Source of the DNA: Sulfitobacter sp. CW3
GTDB lineage: Bacteria > Pseudomonadota > Alphaproteobacteria > Rhodobacterales > Rhodobacteraceae
Assembly: GCF_019392245.1 (NCBI RefSeq)
Contig: NZ_JAHXRL010000014.1
Span: 1 to 38,936 of the forward strand
Length of the DNA: 38,936 nt
Direction of reading: 5' to 3'
In this document: in pieces, positions 25,480-33,686 of the stretch
Numbering within the stretch: position 1 is the first letter of the stretch
Layout: every line of letters begins with the position of its first letter
Made by a program: the position numbers and the translations under genes
The notes under the pieces: generated by a model
The model's input: the letters and a program-made list of their open reading frames with translations, nothing else
What the model was told of the DNA's origin: nothing
The model's database searches: none

Positions 25480-26798
25480 TGCAGGGGTCCGTCGTCTGGA
25501 GCGAAGGCATGTTCATCGCACCTCAACACTTCCAGCACTTAGATGCCACGGTTCAGCACTACGTCAATGAAGTTGCCCAAATTGATCTTAGCTATGGCGA
25601 TTACGGTGTCAGCGAGCTGCAAATCAACATGGAGCGTCTCAAGGTCGGGAAGATCGCAATCCGCGAGGCTGCCGGCGTATTTCCGGACCGACTGTTTTTT
25701 CGCCTCACGAAAGAGCTGATCATCGACATTCCTGATGGGGTGGTTGAGGAAACGGTATATCTGGCCGTGCCGCTCGTGATTTCCGGTGCCGCGCAATTTG
25801 GCAACGATGACGATATGGTGCGCATGGTGAAAACCCGCGCAGAGTTGCGCGATCTGAATGATCCTACAAACGAGCCAATCGAAGCAGAGCTTGCTAACGT
25901 GGGTGTCTGTATTCGTTTAGGAAGCGAAGATTTCTCGGGCTACGCGGCAATTCCTATAGCGCGTATTCTTGAAAAAACTGCGGAAGGGCGGGTTTCTTTG
26001 GACCGCTCCTTTATCCCGCATGCCTTACGCATCCAAGCCTCTAGCGTGCTGACCGAAAGGTTGGAGGAAATTGTGTCGCTAGCGCGTGCCCGTGCCGCGA
26101 ATGCAGCAGGACGTGTCGCCGCCGATACTGGAAAACGTAGTGAATCCAGCTTGATGACAGAGCGGCAAGAGCTTCAAATTCTTAATCGTTGGCTCTTGGT
26201 CTTGCAAAACGAGGTGGCAGCCAAATCGATTGGGCCACGCGGTCTCTATACGCATTTGGCGAGCATGTCCGTGGAATTAGATGCCGTTTTAGGGCAGGCG
26301 ACAGACCCTTCGTTGCTGTATAATCCCGAACAAATGGCAGCCGCATTCGAGGGCATTTTTGCGGGTTTGCGTCGCAAGCTGACTTTGGAAAAACCTGCAA
26401 GCGTGCTTGCTTTGGCTTGGAATACCGAACTCTTCGAGACCCGTCGTGTTTTACGTTTGATTATTCCGACGCGGGTTTTGAGTGCGGATCGACGGCCAAT
26501 CCTGGCGCTGAGTGGACCGGATAACGCGAAAGCTCTCTTGGAACTTGGGCCGCTCGCTTGCAAATTGGCGGGTCTGTCGGCGATGCCTGATCTGGTGGCA
26601 CGTGGGCTTGCCGGGATTGAACTGACGCCTTTGCCCGTTCCGCCGCCAGAACTACGAAGCCGTGCAGACGCGGCCTTTTTTGCGGTGAACACGAGCAGTG
26701 AGCATTGGCTTCGCTATCTTGAGAAAAGGGAAGCTTTGGCGCTACATATTGATGATCGCATCCGCACGGCGGACGCGACGCTCTACATGCTTGACTAG
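25479..26798 (+). CDS. tssK: T6SS baseplate-membrane connector TssK
   Basis: A 439-residue TssK, the trimeric link between the baseplate and the TssL-TssM complex. The N-terminus VVWSEGMFIAPQHFQHLDAT is the classic W-x-EG-x-x-L-x-PQHFQ motif. The middle helical part (LMTERQELQILNRWLLVLQN, then HLASMSVELDAVLG) and C-terminal receptor-like domain (FAVNTSSEHWLRYLEKREAL) are as expected, and length is normal. It overlaps the tssJ stop by one base, and tssL begins 2 bp after its own stop. Confidence 0.93.
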   Translation: MQGSVVWSEGMFIAPQHFQHLDATVQHYVNEVAQIDLSYGDYGVSELQINMERLKVGKIAIREAAGVFPDRLFFRLTKELIIDIPDGVVEETVYLAVPLVISGAAQFGNDDDMVRMVKTRAELRDLNDPTNEPIEAELANVGVCIRLGSEDFSGYAAIPIARILEKTAEGRVSLDRSFIPHALRIQASSVLTERLEEIVSLARARAANAAGRVAADTGKRSESSLMTERQELQILNRWLLVLQNEVAAKSIGPRGLYTHLASMSVELDAVLGQATDPSLLYNPEQMAAAFEGIFAGLRRKLTLEKPASVLALAWNTELFETRRVLRLIIPTRVLSADRRPILALSGPDNAKALLELGPLACKLAGLSAMPDLVARGLAGIELTPLPVPPPELRSRADAAFFAVNTSSEHWLRYLEKREALALHIDDRIRTADATLYMLD

Positions 26799-26800
26799 AG

Positions 26801-27673
26801 ATGAATACCAAAACCCCAGATACGCCTACTCTTACCCTGACCAAAGACGGGGTGTCCGACGCAACTCTTGCGCCTATGGCAGCGGTGGCTGAAAATGATC
26901 TGCAAACATTTGAACGCACGCTGAACCATTACTCCGGTTCTAAGAATGCGCTTTTGAATGCGTCAGCAGATTTATTGGCTGTCTGCGGAACATTAACACG
27001 GATGACACCGGGTGAAGAGCTGAACACAACCCGCCTTGAGATGTCGCGCGCGATAATCGACCTCAAGTATAAAGTTGCGAGAATGGATTACCCCCCGTCG
27101 GTGGCGGAAAATCTATGCCTTCTATTTGCCATCGCCCTTGACGAATTTATTCTTGTCAGCCCCTGGGGGCGCGACAGCGGATGGGAAAATCGCACTTTGG
27201 TTGCTGACTTGTTCGGGTTTCGTGACGGCGGGGATCGATTTTACAGCATCGCAGATCGTGCGATGATGCAGCCGCGCGCCTTGCGTGAGTTCATCGAAAT
27301 TATCTACATCTTACTTAAGCTTGGGTTTCGCGGCAAATTCAACCGAACGAATGAACACGAGCGTGATCGCCTGATCGGTCGGTTGGAAACCGCGCTTAAT
27401 CTATTCGAAGATAAGCCGGCAGCGGAGCCGATTGGCCGCGCAATCAAAGACACGGTTGCGCCGCCCAGCATCCTGCCAACCCGCTATAAATTGGCTGTTG
27501 CGAGTGCTGCAATTTTATTGATTACCTTTGTGGTTTGGGGACTGCATAGCCAAACCCAAAGTGCGCTTCTTTCGGAATTCGCGCAGAAACGCGCCGATGC
27601 AGAAGGGGGAAATGCCGTCGATTTCGTCTTCTCCAGCGAAACAGGCAAAGTCGAAGCGGTACCGCGTAAATGA
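26801..27673 (+). CDS. tssL: T6SS inner-membrane protein TssL (DotU family), no periplasmic PG domain
   Basis: A 290-residue DotU-type TssL with its cytoplasmic hook domain first. Typical segments are NALLNASADLLAVCGTLTRM, AVDE-like FAIALDEFILVSPWGRDSGW and LLKLGFRGKF, followed by RLIGRLETALNLF. One C-terminal membrane helix (about 229-247, LAVASAAILLITFVVWG) precedes about 43 periplasmic residues. Many alphaproteobacterial and Pseudomonas TssL carry an OmpA-like peptidoglycan domain here; this one has none, while TssM has a peptidoglycan-binding tail. The gene overlaps tssM by 4 bp (ATGA). Confidence 0.9.
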   Translation: MNTKTPDTPTLTLTKDGVSDATLAPMAAVAENDLQTFERTLNHYSGSKNALLNASADLLAVCGTLTRMTPGEELNTTRLEMSRAIIDLKYKVARMDYPPSVAENLCLLFAIALDEFILVSPWGRDSGWENRTLVADLFGFRDGGDRFYSIADRAMMQPRALREFIEIIYILLKLGFRGKFNRTNEHERDRLIGRLETALNLFEDKPAAEPIGRAIKDTVAPPSILPTRYKLAVASAAILLITFVVWGLHSQTQSALLSEFAQKRADAEGGNAVDFVFSSETGKVEAVPRK

Positions 27674-30600
27674 ATTGGCCAAAGATCATAAAAATTGCCC
27701 TCGTGGCGTTCCTGCTGGTTATGCTCGCGCAGCTAGGTGGGCTTTTGTTCACGTGGTACTCGGGAACGCCCTTTAGTTTGGGGCGCTATATCTGGCTTGG
27801 CTTGATCCTCGGTTCGTCGCTGATTGTCGCCATTCTAGCGCTGGTATTCCGGTCAAAAATTTGGGTCTCGGATCCGGTTCTGGCCAAGCTACGCGCGTTA
27901 AGGCAGCTCGCTAAGAAACAGTTTCGCCAAGCGCGCTCACGGGCCAACACGATAAACAAAAGCCCCGATAGCGTCCCTTGGTATCTGTTTCTTGCGATGC
28001 AAAAAGACACCCGCTCTACGCTGATGGCGGAATTGGGGTATGTCATTTTTGGCGACCCGGTGACCCATAAGGGGCTGGTTTTCACCACTTGGGTGTCGCC
28101 GACAGCAGTGGCCTACCGTGTCGAAATCGATGCGACCAAAGAGCTATCTTTTGATTTGCTGGACATCGTCCAGGGCTTGTTGTTCAAAAACCGCCCTAAC
28201 ATGGCTATTAACGCGGCTTTTGTTGAATATGAGCTGGCTGATTTGATGCAATCCGCGGCCACTGAAACGGGCAACATAACAACCATCAACCGTATCTTGA
28301 ACGTCGTTGCAGACAGCTTTGGTATGGATATCCCCGTTCATGTGTCGCTCACGGGGTTGGAGCATATGCCCGATCTTGCTCGGGCGGCGATGCTGACGGG
28401 GCAAATGGGCAGCGACGCTATTTTCGGTGGTTTTTTGACGACCGAAAAGACCGATTTGAACGAGCGTATTGATAGCCTCTTTGAGGATATGATCAGGGCT
28501 TTGAACACCGAACAACTATCGTCACTACAAAAACAAATTACCCCCGAATATTGTGCCGCGCTTTTGAATGCACCATTTCAGTTGTCGTTACTGCAAGCCC
28601 AAGTCAAATCTCGCATGGCAATTTTGACGCAAGCCCGCCCACCACGCACCCACCTGCTTAACCTGCAAAGCATTGCCTTTGTTGGTGGCCGGACCGGAAT
28701 GGGCCCTGTTGACCCGCTTAGCCAAGTGGCCTGTTCACGGTTTTTCAATGGCGCGCCTTTGCTCATCCCGCGCAATGATATGGCTGACAGTGTCACGATC
28801 GAGAACGCTGGTCTTCTGGCATCTGCGTACCACCGCGAACGCTTTGGCGTTGAACAGAACCGCCGCTACAGCGTGCAGCGTTCGTTTAATGCAACGCTGT
28901 GGTCCCTGACGTTGTGTGGCCTTGTGGCCCTGTTCAGCTTTCTGGTTTGGGACAACTATCGATCCTATGCAGCAGTTAACGACCGCCTAGAGGCAGCATT
29001 CGATCAGTACTTCAACGAAGCTGCCGATTTGACAACAGATTCAGACTTTTTGGTTAAACGTGTTCTGAGTCTACAGCCTTTGCGTGACGGCCTTGATGGA
29101 TATGACGCACTGAACGAATATCATCATCGTCGTCTCTTACCCAATTGGTCGATGGAGAAAATGTACCAAGGTCTTTACGAGACCGAATTGACAGGCGGCC
29201 TCCAAGCGTCACTTATCAACTTCTTGGAAAAAGAGATATTCGCTTACAATAGCCTGCAAGACGGGGTCGAACTGATACGCCTCGCCTCTGTAGAGGTGCA
29301 GATATACGAGGACCAAGAGGCCCATAAGTCTGAATTAACGGAGTATTTCTCGAAGGGTTTGAATGATGAGGGCGAAGTGTCCGGCGTTTTCCAATCCCAG
29401 TTGCGCGCGACGCTCGGTGAACTCTTCACGCTGAACCAGCCACCGCAAACACGTAACGAAGAGCTTAGAAAAGTCGTTATCAAAACGCTGTCGGCGCTGG
29501 ATTCTGACGAACTGATCTACAAATCTTTGATGCGCCGCAGCACCTATGCCGAACGCGTCGATTTACGTCAAATGATCGGTCCCAGGTTCTTTGAAGTGTT
29601 CGTTCCGATGGACGATGCCCAAGCATATCTTGTTCCCCGCGGGTATACGCGTTCAGGATTTAATCTGCTGTTTGACGAAGGTTCGATATCAGGTCTGTCG
29701 ACCATGATCAACAATTATGCGGATGTTGTGGGCATGATTGATAGCGCTCGGGAGAACGCGATCATTCGCGGGGTAAGCCAGCGCTATACGGCGGATTACA
29801 TCTCGAGATGGAGCACGTTCTTATCGTCGTTGAGCTTGCGTGAGGCGGAAAGCTGGAGTGATGCTCAAATCCTGATGGATGCGCTAACCAATCCGTCGGA
29901 AAACCCGATTGATCGGCTGGCGGCCGCGTTGACGAATAATGCGGACATCAAGGTCTTTTTACCACCACCACCACCACCGGCTGCTGATGCAGCCGTGCCA
30001 GCGGTAGGCGCGGCACCAGCACCCCCCGATGCGGCGCCTCAATTGGCACCTGCTTCTGCAAGTCTCGAAGCGGCTGCCGCGTATAACATTCGAACGGCGT
30101 TCCAGCCTTATTTGGATGCCTTGCGCGCGGAGGGGGATCAAAAAAGCCAATTCGATCTGTTTCTGTCTTACGCCCGCGACGTGAACCGCTGGCTTGAAGA
30201 GGCGGCAAGCGCTTCGAATGGCCCGGGCGCATTCTTGTTCGAGCAATTCCAAAAGGCCGAAAGCACAAACCCACTGGCGGTCCTGAACTCGCTCGTGGTC
30301 CGTTCGGAACTGGACATTATTCGTGATTTTGGGCGCAGTATTGCGAGTACTCTGGACGAAAGCGCGATGAGGTTCGTGTACGATTATATTGACGGGCAGT
30401 GGCACGATCAGATTTTGTCGCTACATGGGGCAAGCCTGACCCGGAATTTCCCTTTCGATGCCTCCTCTGTCAACGACATGCCGCTTGACGAGTTTGCCGA
30501 TCTCTTTGCCCCGGAAGGCAAACTCCAAACATTTGAAAAGACCTATCTATCCCGTTTCAAAACCCAAAGCGGCGTGTTCCTGTCGCGGGGCACGTTTCTT

Positions 30601-31335
30601 TTGACCGGTAGGGCCGAGGTTTCTGCGGAAACCAATTCGGCCTTTCGTAACTTTGGCCAGATTGCAGAGGTCATGTTTGTTGATGGTAAGCCATATTTAG
30701 ACTTCGAACTCCGCCCGGGTTTGATGGCGCCCGATCTTAGCAATCTCTCAATTACGTCTGGTGTCACGCTGTTACAGTTCGCGCACGGTCCGGTTCTGTG
30801 GACAAAGCAGCAATGGCCCGTCGCGGGTATCAAAGACAGCGATTTGACCTTGCGTATTTTTAGGCGGTCTCGCGCGCTGATCAATGAAACTTTCACTGGG
30901 CCGTGGTCTTGGTTCCGTCTTGTCCATAGTGGCACTACGTCGCTCAATCCGTCGTTGGGTGTTTCGGAAACGGTATTCTCTAGCGAGGCGGGCAACGTTA
31001 CGCTTCAACTGGAAGCTACCGTGCGCTTTAATCCTTTCGGTCCCGGATTTTTCTCGAACATCGAATTGCCCGCGACGCTTTTCAATAGCAAAGGCGCGTA
31101 TAGCGCTGGCCAGGTCGACGGCGAGCTGATTGAAATCTTACGTTTATGGCTTGCTCGTGATCCAGTGGCAGAGAAAACCCTGATAGAGCAACGTGGGCGT
31201 AGTCTTGATATTGCGACGCGTTCTGCGATCCAAAGACGGCTGCAGATTGCAGGCCACTACGGCGGGCAGATTGATGGTATTTTCGGACGGCAGACGCGCA
31301 CCGGCCTCGTTTCTTGGCGCGATACACAGCCCTAA
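27670..31335 (+). CDS. tssM: T6SS inner-membrane protein TssM (IcmF) with peptidoglycan-binding C-terminus
   Basis: A 1221-residue TssM, the scaffold that spans the periplasm to TssJ. There are membrane helices at about 4-26 and 38-62, a cytoplasmic domain, a third helix near 409-430 (LWSLTLCGLVALFSFLVW) and a long periplasmic region. Where other TssM proteins have a Walker A loop after YLFL, this one has AMQKDTRSTLM (about 109-119), so the P-loop is lost. A Pro/Ala-rich low-complexity segment at about 764-800 contains PPPPPP. The last 35 residues (AIQRRLQIAGHYGGQIDGIF onwards, 1186-1217) match a PG_binding_1 repeat. It is the last gene of the operon. Confidence 0.92.
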   Translation: MNWPKIIKIALVAFLLVMLAQLGGLLFTWYSGTPFSLGRYIWLGLILGSSLIVAILALVFRSKIWVSDPVLAKLRALRQLAKKQFRQARSRANTINKSPDSVPWYLFLAMQKDTRSTLMAELGYVIFGDPVTHKGLVFTTWVSPTAVAYRVEIDATKELSFDLLDIVQGLLFKNRPNMAINAAFVEYELADLMQSAATETGNITTINRILNVVADSFGMDIPVHVSLTGLEHMPDLARAAMLTGQMGSDAIFGGFLTTEKTDLNERIDSLFEDMIRALNTEQLSSLQKQITPEYCAALLNAPFQLSLLQAQVKSRMAILTQARPPRTHLLNLQSIAFVGGRTGMGPVDPLSQVACSRFFNGAPLLIPRNDMADSVTIENAGLLASAYHRERFGVEQNRRYSVQRSFNATLWSLTLCGLVALFSFLVWDNYRSYAAVNDRLEAAFDQYFNEAADLTTDSDFLVKRVLSLQPLRDGLDGYDALNEYHHRRLLPNWSMEKMYQGLYETELTGGLQASLINFLEKEIFAYNSLQDGVELIRLASVEVQIYEDQEAHKSELTEYFSKGLNDEGEVSGVFQSQLRATLGELFTLNQPPQTRNEELRKVVIKTLSALDSDELIYKSLMRRSTYAERVDLRQMIGPRFFEVFVPMDDAQAYLVPRGYTRSGFNLLFDEGSISGLSTMINNYADVVGMIDSARENAIIRGVSQRYTADYISRWSTFLSSLSLREAESWSDAQILMDALTNPSENPIDRLAAALTNNADIKVFLPPPPPPAADAAVPAVGAAPAPPDAAPQLAPASASLEAAAAYNIRTAFQPYLDALRAEGDQKSQFDLFLSYARDVNRWLEEAASASNGPGAFLFEQFQKAESTNPLAVLNSLVVRSELDIIRDFGRSIASTLDESAMRFVYDYIDGQWHDQILSLHGASLTRNFPFDASSVNDMPLDEFADLFAPEGKLQTFEKTYLSRFKTQSGVFLSRGTFLLTGRAEVSAETNSAFRNFGQIAEVMFVDGKPYLDFELRPGLMAPDLSNLSITSGVTLLQFAHGPVLWTKQQWPVAGIKDSDLTLRIFRRSRALINETFTGPWSWFRLVHSGTTSLNPSLGVSETVFSSEAGNVTLQLEATVRFNPFGPGFFSNIELPATLFNSKGAYSAGQVDGELIEILRLWLARDPVAEKTLIEQRGRSLDIATRSAIQRRLQIAGHYGGQIDGIFGRQTRTGLVSWRDTQP

Positions 31336-31603
31336 GCAACACCGAAAACAAATTCAAATCAGGACATAGCCTAAACTGAGTAGTGAGCGATGGCATGTAA
31401 TTTCAACTGGAAAGATATGAGAGGACGAGCCCCGACGGCAACAACCCTTCAAGTATGTGAAAGGGGGGGGTACTGCTGAACTTGGAGCATCACACTCAAT
31501 GGCTTCGCGGGCATTGCCCATCCGCATACCCGATACAGGCGCCGCATCGGTGGAATCTCGTCCCACAGCCAATCTGACATACCGTTCATCGGGGGAAATA
31601 CCG
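31336..31603. other. Gene-free stretch after tssM
   Basis: About 268 bp between the tssM stop and the IS6 remnant. It contains a run of eight G (31463-31470) and no convincing gene, terminator hairpin or RNA. An open frame beginning at 31457 crosses into the IS remnant; its first 49 codons resemble nothing I know and it is probably not a gene. Confidence 0.4.
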
Positions 31604-31742
31604 TTCGAGACTGCACACATGATCCGAAAGGGGCAACTCGACGCCATCGGGCTCACCGCATTCCAGCAGTTTGGGGCGCTCGCAGCATAGTTGCGTCCGC
31701 ACAACGGCCGCCTTCAATCGTCAAAAAATTTGCGACAGAACC
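31604..31742 (+). mobile_element. 3' remnant of a second IS6-family element
   Basis: The last 28 codons of an IS6-type transposase (FETAHMIRKGQLDAIGLTAF, then QQFGALAA and TAG at 31688-31690) are followed about 50 bp later by AAAATTTGCGACAGAACC (31725-31742), the right inverted repeat shared with the element at 2663. Both are in the same orientation, but the two C-termini differ (HMIRKGQFDQMDL versus HMIRKGQLDAIGL), so they are different IS6 members rather than copies. The 5' part is missing. Confidence 0.7.
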
Positions 31743-31780
31743 AATTTGGGGGCATAGAAAGGTCCTCTAGGCTATTGTGT

Positions 31781-31797
31781 GGTTCGCAAAGCGAACC
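31781..31797. repeat. Perfect 7-bp palindromic hairpin
   Basis: GGTTCGC-AAA-GCGAACC is a perfect inverted repeat with a 3-nt loop, 140 bp beyond the rfbA stop on that gene's downstream side. It lacks a T-tract on either strand, so it is not a clean terminator. It could be a dispersed genomic palindrome or a transcript 3' hairpin for the rfb operon. Confidence 0.4.
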
Positions 31798-31937
31798 CCG
31801 CGATGGTTCTCTATCGGAAATAACGTAAACACTTTATCGCGCCACAGTCTCCACAAGGACTCTTGCGGGGAAAGGTTAAGCTGCCAGATGCTCGAAAGAC
31901 AGTCGGTGCAATGCTCTTCGTGTTTTGTTAACTTCCA

Positions 31938-32813
31938 CTACAACCCTTCGAGATAGACCCCATAGTCGTTCTTAGCGAACAGCTTTACGCGTTCTTGCAG
32001 TTCTGTTGCACTAATCCAGCCTTGGTTGAAGGCGATTTCGTCGGGGCTGCCGGTTTGCAGGCCTTGGCGGGTTTCCAGCGTGCGGACGAAGTTTCCGGCA
32101 TCCAGCAGGCTGCCGTGGGTGCCGGTATCGAGCCAGGCATAGCCGCGGCCCATGCGCTGGACGTTGAGCAATCCGTCGTGCAGGTAGGTTTCCAGCAGGG
32201 TGGTGATTTCGAGTTCACCGCGCGGTGAAGGCTTCACGGTCTTGGCACGCTCAGAGGCGGTGTTGTCTAGGAAATACAGGCCCGTCACAGCATAGTGCGA
32301 CGGCGGCACGGCGGGCTTTTCGATGATCTGGCGGGCTTGGCCGTTTTCGTCAAAATCGACCACGCCATAGCGTTCGGGGTCGGACACGCGGTAGCCGAAC
32401 ACAGTGCCGCCGGTTTCCTGCGCATCGGCGGCGGCGAGGATTTCGGGCAGGCCGTGGCCGAAGAAGATGTTGTCACCCAGAACCATCGCGGATGGCGCAC
32501 CATCAAGGAAATCCTCGGCCAGCAGATAGGCCTGCGCCAAACCATCGGGGCTGGGTTGGGTGATATAGGTCAGCGACACGCCCCATTGGCTGCCGTCGCC
32601 AAGCGCACGTTTGAACTGCTCGGCGTCTTGTGGCGTGGTGATGACCGCTATCTCGCGTATGCCGCCCAGCATCAACACCGACAGCGGATAGTAAATCATC
32701 GGTTTATCATAGATGGGCAGCAGCTGTTTCGACACAGAAATGGTGATCGGATAAAGCCGCGTGCCGGAGCCTCCGGCGAGGATGATACCTTTGCGTTTGG
32801 GGGTCTGGGTCAT
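31938..32813 (-). CDS. rfbA: Glucose-1-phosphate thymidylyltransferase RfbA (RmlA)
   Basis: A 291-residue nucleotidyltransferase that makes dTDP-glucose from dTTP and glucose-1-phosphate, the first step to dTDP-L-rhamnose. The N-terminal GIILAGGSGTRLYPITISVS is the nucleotide-binding signature, followed by KQLLPIYDKPMIYYPLSVLM. MVLGDNIFFGHGL carries the catalytic aspartate, and GYAWLDTGTHGSLLDAGNFV is the product-binding end. Length is normal. It is last in the minus-strand operon, 6 bp after rfbD. The gene is visibly more G+C-rich than the T6SS genes. Confidence 0.96.
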   Translation of the reverse strand: MTQTPKRKGIILAGGSGTRLYPITISVSKQLLPIYDKPMIYYPLSVLMLGGIREIAVITTPQDAEQFKRALGDGSQWGVSLTYITQPSPDGLAQAYLLAEDFLDGAPSAMVLGDNIFFGHGLPEILAAADAQETGGTVFGYRVSDPERYGVVDFDENGQARQIIEKPAVPPSHYAVTGLYFLDNTASERAKTVKPSPRGELEITTLLETYLHDGLLNVQRMGRGYAWLDTGTHGSLLDAGNFVRTLETRQGLQTGSPDEIAFNQGWISATELQERVKLFAKNDYGVYLEGL

Positions 32814-32819
32814 GGGAAA

Positions 32820-33686
32820 TCAGTCCTTGGTAACATCAAGTTGGGCAATAATTTTGGTCAGGCTGGCGCGCCAATCCGGGCGCGTGATCCCGAAGGCGGC
32901 TGTCGTGGTGCTGCAATCCATCCGCGAATTCAGCGGGCGTTTGGCAGGGGTTGGATAATCGCTTGAGGGGATATCGGTGACGGCACAGGTTAGCCCTGTA
33001 TGAGCAAAGATCGCGCGGGCGAAATCGGCCCAGCTGGTGTCGGGGGTGCCCGAGAAATGGTAGATGCCGGATTTTTGCGGCTCGGATACGAGGGTTTTGG
33101 CGATTGTGACGCAAGCCTGCGCGATTTCGGCGGCACCAGTCGGGCCACCGATCTGGTCGGCGACGATGGTAAGCGCATCGCGGTCTGCCCCAAGGCGCAG
33201 CATGGTTTTAACAAAGTTATTGCCATGCGCCGATACCACCCAAGAGGTACGCAGGACAGCATAGCGACCACCAGCGGACTTGATCGCGATCTCTCCGTCA
33301 CGTTTGGTGCTGCCATAGACGCCTTGCGGGTCGGTCAGGTCGCTGGGCTGCCAAGGCGCTGAACCCTCACCCGAGAACACATAGTCCGTCGAGATCGAAA
33401 CAAACGGAATATCACGCGCTGCACAGACCCGCGCCATGGCAGCGGGGGCCTGCGCGTTGATCACATCGGCAGCGGCCTGATCTTTTTCGGCTTTATCGAC
33501 AGCCGTATAAGCGGCGGCGTTGATCACGGCATCGGGCGCGTGTGCTTCAATCGCGGCGGCGCAAGCGGCGGGGTCGCTCAGATCAGCAGCCGCGCGGTCG
33601 AGCGCGGTGATCTGGCTGCCCGCGCGATCAAGCGCGCGCAGTTCGGTGGCGACCTGGCCGCTGTGGCCGAAAACGAGGATCTTCAT
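32820..33686 (-). CDS. rfbD: dTDP-4-dehydrorhamnose reductase RfbD (RmlD)
   Basis: A 288-residue extended SDR that reduces dTDP-4-keto-L-rhamnose to dTDP-L-rhamnose, the last step of the pathway. KILVFGHSGQVATELRALD is the Rossmann glycine motif at the N-terminus. FVSISTDYVFSGEG holds the active-site Ser/Thr, and GVYGSTKRDGE the Y-x-x-x-K pair. The frame is open upstream to 33761, but ATG 33684-33686 overlaps the rfbB stop (ATGA) and gives the normal start, so the 25 extra residues are rejected. Confidence 0.94.
   Translation of the reverse strand: MKILVFGHSGQVATELRALDRAGSQITALDRAAADLSDPAACAAAIEAHAPDAVINAAAYTAVDKAEKDQAAADVINAQAPAAMARVCAARDIPFVSISTDYVFSGEGSAPWQPSDLTDPQGVYGSTKRDGEIAIKSAGGRYAVLRTSWVVSAHGNNFVKTMLRLGADRDALTIVADQIGGPTGAAEIAQACVTIAKTLVSEPQKSGIYHFSGTPDTSWADFARAIFAHTGLTCAVTDIPSSDYPTPAKRPLNSRMDCSTTTAAFGITRPDWRASLTKIIAQLDVTKD

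Noticed and set aside
26461..26919. 152-codon minus-strand open frame
   Set aside because: Antisense to the tssK-tssL junction; Cys/Pro/Arg-rich shadow translation.
2663..31742. Intact composite transposon carrying the T6SS
   Set aside because: Both IS6 remnants are defective and their transposase C-termini differ, so current mobility is not supported; only a historical role remains possible.
32295..32966. 223-codon plus-strand open frame
   Set aside because: Antisense to rfbA and the end of rfbD, both certain genes; His/Arg/Gly-rich product with no family character.
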